Shown piece by piece: positions 61,134 through 64,000 of a DNA stretch of 64,000 nucleotides. Positions within the stretch are counted from its first letter, which is position 1. Each line of letters opens with the position of its first letter. Position numbers and translations under genes: made by a program. The notes under the pieces were generated by a model. The model was not told where the DNA came from. It made no database searches and saw only the letters and a list, made by a program, of their open reading frames with translations. This DNA is from Arthrobacter pascens (GTDB taxonomy: Bacteria > Actinomycetota > Actinomycetes > Actinomycetales > Micrococcaceae): positions 3,844,001 to 3,908,000 of the forward strand of contig NZ_JAUSXF010000001.1 in NCBI RefSeq assembly GCF_030816475.1, written 5' to 3'.

Positions 61134-62516
61134 TCAGCTGACCTTGGCCAGGGCCTCCGCCAGCACGCTGGTGGAGCGCGCCGGATGGTAGGGGACGGTG
61201 AGGCAGCGGCCGCCCCAGCTCTCCACCAGCTCCGCTTCCGGCAGTCGGGCTCCGCGGTAGTCGCCGCCCTTCACCCAGATGTCAGGGCGGAGGCGGTCAA
61301 GCGCGGCTTCCGGGGTGTCCTCGTTGAAAATCATCACGGCATCCACGCTCTCCAGCGCGAGCAACAGTTCCGCCCGGTCCTGCTGATTCATGATGGGGCG
61401 CTGCTCACCCTTCAGCCGGCGAACGGAGTCATCAGAGTTCAGGCAGACAATAAGGCAGTCGCCAAGCTCACGCGCGGCGGCCAGGGACCTGACGTGGCCG
61501 GCGTGCAGCAGGTCGAAGCAGCCTCCGGTGGCCACCACCATGCCGCCGTTCTCCCGGACACTGCGGGCCAGCAGCAGCGGCTCAGTAGTACGGTGCCTGC
61601 GCCGGCCCGGCGGAGGCGGGTCCGCCAATGAGGCGACACCGCCGGCCGCCAGGAAGTCCGCGGCCTCATGAACGGCCAGCAGGGCAGCATCCTCAAGTTC
61701 GCGGCCGCCCAGCAGATGAACGGCCAGGCTGGCCGCCAGCCGGTCCCCAGCGCCGCAGGGATCGGCCACCTCAACCCGGGGCGCAGGAACGCGCCGTGGT
61801 GCCCGGTCACGTTGCCGCAGCAGGACCGCCCCGTGCTCTCCGGTGGTTACCAGGACGGCGCGGCTGTGCCACTGGTCCAGCAGGATGCCCGCCACTTCAC
61901 CGGCTCCGTCCGGGGAGTCTCCCCCCACGGACGGAGAGGATGTGCTGCCCGCGGCCTTGTACGCCTCCGAAAGGTTGGGCGTGACTACGGCGACGCCCGG
62001 CACGGGACCGGCACCTGCGGGATGTGGGTCCCAGACGATCGGCACCTCATCTGCCAGACCCGCCAGGAGTTCCCTCAACTGAGCATTGGCAGCCAGGCCG
62101 CGGCCATAATCGGCGACGATGATGGCTTCGGCCTTCTCCACCGCACGCAGCATCGCGGGCGTGATTTCAGGTACCGGGGTCCGGCCGCAGCCCTGGTCAA
62201 ACCGGACCACAGGGTGCGAACCGGCCCGGACCCGGGTCTTGACCGGTGTTGGAAAGCTGCTGGGACCCGCCACCAGCCGCACCCCGGCGAGCGCCGCTTC
62301 AAGCTGCCGGCCGGCGTCGTCGTCTGCCAGTACCGTCACCAGGGTGACGGGCCAGCCATCCTCGGCCAGCATCCGGGCGACCAGGCCGGCCCCCCCGGCT
62401 CGGCGCCTGATGCCCGACACGTCGACCACGGGCACCGGAGCATCCGGGCTCAGCCGCGTGGCCTCACCCGAGAGATCCACATCCAGGAGGACATCGCCCA
62501 CCACAACAATCCTCAT
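61134..62516 (-). CDS. HldE-like bifunctional kinase / nucleotidyltransferase (copy 1)
   Basis: 460 residues. ATG at 62516 overlaps the gmhA-like stop (ATGA); an earlier Met at 62531 would add five residues. The kinase domain has IVVVGDVLLDVDLSGEATRL and the catalytic GAGD in ADPCGAGDRLAASLA, but the usual GGAAN substrate motif is GGAGL, without the Asn. The nucleotidyltransferase domain carries GGCFDLLHAGHVRSLAAARE and GGDYRGARLPEAELVESWGG. The kinase part may have a changed ligand or low activity. It pairs with the gmhA-like gene just upstream. Confidence 0.85.
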   Translation of the reverse strand: MRIVVVGDVLLDVDLSGEATRLSPDAPVPVVDVSGIRRRAGGAGLVARMLAEDGWPVTLVTVLADDDAGRQLEAALAGVRLVAGPSSFPTPVKTRVRAGSHPVVRFDQGCGRTPVPEITPAMLRAVEKAEAIIVADYGRGLAANAQLRELLAGLADEVPIVWDPHPAGAGPVPGVAVVTPNLSEAYKAAGSTSSPSVGGDSPDGAGEVAGILLDQWHSRAVLVTTGEHGAVLLRQRDRAPRRVPAPRVEVADPCGAGDRLAASLAVHLLGGRELEDAALLAVHEAADFLAAGGVASLADPPPPGRRRHRTTEPLLLARSVRENGGMVVATGGCFDLLHAGHVRSLAAARELGDCLIVCLNSDDSVRRLKGEQRPIMNQQDRAELLLALESVDAVMIFNEDTPEAALDRLRPDIWVKGGDYRGARLPEAELVESWGGRCLTVPYHPARSTSVLAEALAKVS

Positions 62517-63256
62517 GGCCGGCCATCCCATTCACTTGCGGACGTCCCCGCGCTACTCCGGGCGACCTCGAGGTCGAAGGCCCGGCATATGCTGTGCAGG
62601 GCAATCAGGTGACCCTCCTGCGCGTTGGCATTGACGGCGTCGATCATCACCGCCTCGTCACAGGCCGCGGCCAGCGGGTTGGGCCCCGGGCCGGTCAGCG
62701 CCCAGGTGGTGATGTTGAGCCGGGAGGCTGCATCCACTGCCTTCAACAGGTTGGGGCTTTTGCCGCTTGTGGACAGCAGGACCAGCACGTCGCCGGACCG
62801 GCCGTGGGCACGGACCTGGCGGGCGAACAACTCGTCATAGCCATAGTCATTCGCAATGGCCGTCACGGCCGAGGTTTCCGCATGCAGCGAAATCGCGGAA
62901 AACGGCATGCGTTCGCCGTCGAACCGTCCCACCAGTTCAGCGGTCAGGTGCTGGGCCTCGGCCGCCGATCCGCCGTTGCCGGCGGCCAGGAGCCGTTGCC
63001 CCCGGAGCAGCCGCTGCGCAAGCTCGACTCCCCAGGCCGCGAGCGTGCCGGACTGGCTGCGGAGCGATTCAAGTGCAGGAAGGACATTGTCAAGGTGCAC
63101 GCTCACGGCATGTGCAGCCGCGGGATCCAGGAATCCGCGCCTGTCATGGGCTGAAGGCTGCGCCGACGGAAGGGCGGAAGGAAGCGCCGAAACACGGGCC
63201 GAGGGAAGGTCAACCGCGTGGAGTTCAGCCTCTCGGAGGGACCATTCAGCAGTCAT
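62513..63256 (-). CDS. GmhA-like sedoheptulose-7-phosphate isomerase (SIS domain)
   Basis: 247 residues. A Ser/Ala-rich N-terminal extension of about 45 residues is followed by a SIS fold: LLAAGNGGSAAEAQHLTAEL, AIANDYGYDELFARQVRAHG and VLLSTSGKSPNLLKAVDAAS. These are the standard marks of phosphoheptose isomerase GmhA, which turns sedoheptulose-7-phosphate into manno-heptose-7-phosphate. ATGA overlap with the glycosyltransferase gene upstream couples translation. It is the first committed step of the heptose-type pathway. Confidence 0.88.
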   Translation of the reverse strand: MTAEWSLREAELHAVDLPSARVSALPSALPSAQPSAHDRRGFLDPAAAHAVSVHLDNVLPALESLRSQSGTLAAWGVELAQRLLRGQRLLAAGNGGSAAEAQHLTAELVGRFDGERMPFSAISLHAETSAVTAIANDYGYDELFARQVRAHGRSGDVLVLLSTSGKSPNLLKAVDAASRLNITTWALTGPGPNPLAAACDEAVMIDAVNANAQEGHLIALHSICRAFDLEVARSSAGTSASEWDGRP

Positions 63257-64000
63257 AGCGCAGCTCCTTCCATGGGGATCCTGCCGGCCGAGATTCCTGC
63301 AACCGCAAGCTGGTACGCCTTTTCAGTTTCGGCAGCCACCCGGTCCCATGAATACCGTGAGCTCGCCCGCCGCTGCCCGGCCGCGCCCAGCTCCGCCCGC
63401 AGGGCAGGATTGCCCAGCAGGAGGGCCAGCGCCGAGGCGATTGCTTCGGGGTCCCGCGGCGGCACGTGCAGCCCGGTTTTGTGGTCCACTACAGTGTCGC
63501 GAAGCCCGCCCACCGCGGCGGCCACCACCGGCACGCCGCAAGCCATCGCCTCCAGCGGGACAATGCCAAAAGGCTCGTACCAGGGCGAGCAAACCACAGC
63601 ATCAGCGCTCCGGAAGATCCCCGGCATGGCGCCGCGCGGCACCTGCCCCTGAAGCGACACCCTGTCCGAAACGCCCAGTTCAGCGGCGAGGTCCAGGAGC
63701 CGGCACACTTCCTTGTCCGCGTGCAGGGCGCACGAGTCGCCGCCGCCGCCCACGATGAGGAGTTCGACGTCGTCGAACCCGGCCTCGCTGAGAAGCGGAA
63801 GGGCCCGGATCACCAGGTCCACCCCCTTGCGGGGAACGAGCCTGCCCACGGAAAGGATGCGGTAGCTGCGAGGCTTCGCATCCGCGGATCCCTTGGCGGA
63901 AAAGAGGCCAAGATCCACACCGCACGGGGCAATCGACACTTTCCCGGTCTTGATGCCCATGGCCTTCAGTTCGAAGACCTCATCAGAGCACGTGGCAATG
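63253..64000 (-). CDS. GT4-family glycosyltransferase (5' end cut by window)
   Basis: The C-terminal part of a GT-B glycosyltransferase. Readable residues run from IATCSDEVFELKAMGIKTGK through the nucleotide-sugar-binding ILSVGRLVPRKGVDLVIRAL and the EX7E-type pair in SPWYEPFGIVPLEAMACGVP. The gene continues past the right edge. The following gmhA-like gene overlaps by 4 bp. It probably adds the activated sugar made here, or a first sugar, to a lipid or protein acceptor. Confidence 0.88.
   Translation of the reverse strand, partial: IATCSDEVFELKAMGIKTGKVSIAPCGVDLGLFSAKGSADAKPRSYRILSVGRLVPRKGVDLVIRALPLLSEAGFDDVELLIVGGGGDSCALHADKEVCRLLDLAAELGVSDRVSLQGQVPRGAMPGIFRSADAVVCSPWYEPFGIVPLEAMACGVPVVAAAVGGLRDTVVDHKTGLHVPPRDPEAIASALALLLGNPALRAELGAAGQRRASSRYSWDRVAAETEKAYQLAVAGISAGRIPMEGAAL

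Overview
The window is a 64 kb stretch of GC-rich actinobacterial chromosome, most likely from an Arthrobacter/Pseudarthrobacter-type soil organism (family Micrococcaceae). This rests on base composition, frequent GTG starts and ATGA/GTGA overlaps, a tRNA Glu-Asp-Phe cluster, a five-gene Asp23-type envelope operon, a DUF222-HNH protein, binding-protein-dependent sugar importers with LacI-type operators, and many exporters and scavenging pathways. The genus is inferred from gene content only. There is no phage, plasmid, insertion sequence or CRISPR array.

Layout. 1-3.1 kb: a cut sugar-binding lipoprotein gene divergent from a GH13 alpha-glucosidase, with LacI- and CRP-like sites between them. 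3.1-6.0 kb: a small 11-mer-repeat protein and a tightly overlapping Asp23/AmaP-type operon. 6.3-7.9 kb: a secreted levansucrase (GH68) gene broken by a frameshift, with a LacI-type site upstream that resembles the one at 1.05 kb. 8.4-13.1 kb: a MORN-like protein, three tRNAs, a PHP phosphoesterase, an EamA exporter, a minimal zinc protease and a cation-diffusion exporter. 13.3-14.7 kb: a secreted NlpC/P60 hydrolase. 14.8-24.5 kb: a flavoprotein, an ABC-2 exporter with a LolA-like partner, a rifampicin-phosphotransferase-like enzyme, a two-domain Usp protein and a short flavin-fold protein. 24.6-27.9 kb: a CopC-like protein, a purine permease and hutG. 27.9-34.0 kb: a two-component system divergent from tctCBA and a Usp gene. 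34.1-37.7 kb: a second sugar ABC importer with twin LacI operators. 38.6-42.9 kb: hutH, hutU and an IclR regulator. 43.1-52.8 kb: a glutamine-amidotransferase-like hydrolase, a kinase-like phosphotransferase, DUF222-HNH, a small HTH operon, amino-acid transporters, an HxlR/oxidoreductase pair and a short unknown gene followed by three 32-bp repeats. 52.8-57.1 kb: a 3-hydroxybutyrate-dehydrogenase-like SDR and MHS transporter divergent from a LysR gene, then a spermidine-synthase-like protein. 57.1-64.0 kb: a leftward cluster of glycosyltransferase, gmhA-like isomerase, two HldE-like kinase/nucleotidyltransferase fusions, an SDR and an aldehyde dehydrogenase, continuing past the right edge.

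How they work together. Three functional groups stand out. First, histidine degradation is split: hutH-hutU-IclR at 38.6-42.9 kb and hutG 12 kb away, joined by a shared candidate operator of the form CTGTCYG-N6-CAGACRG. Second, sugar uptake and polymer formation (alpha-glucosidase, levansucrase) share a LacI/cre-like operator. Third, the right-hand cluster encodes an apparent heptose-nucleotide pathway, normally associated with Gram-negative lipopolysaccharide, here duplicated at the HldE step in a Gram-positive background. That cluster is the most interesting system in the window.
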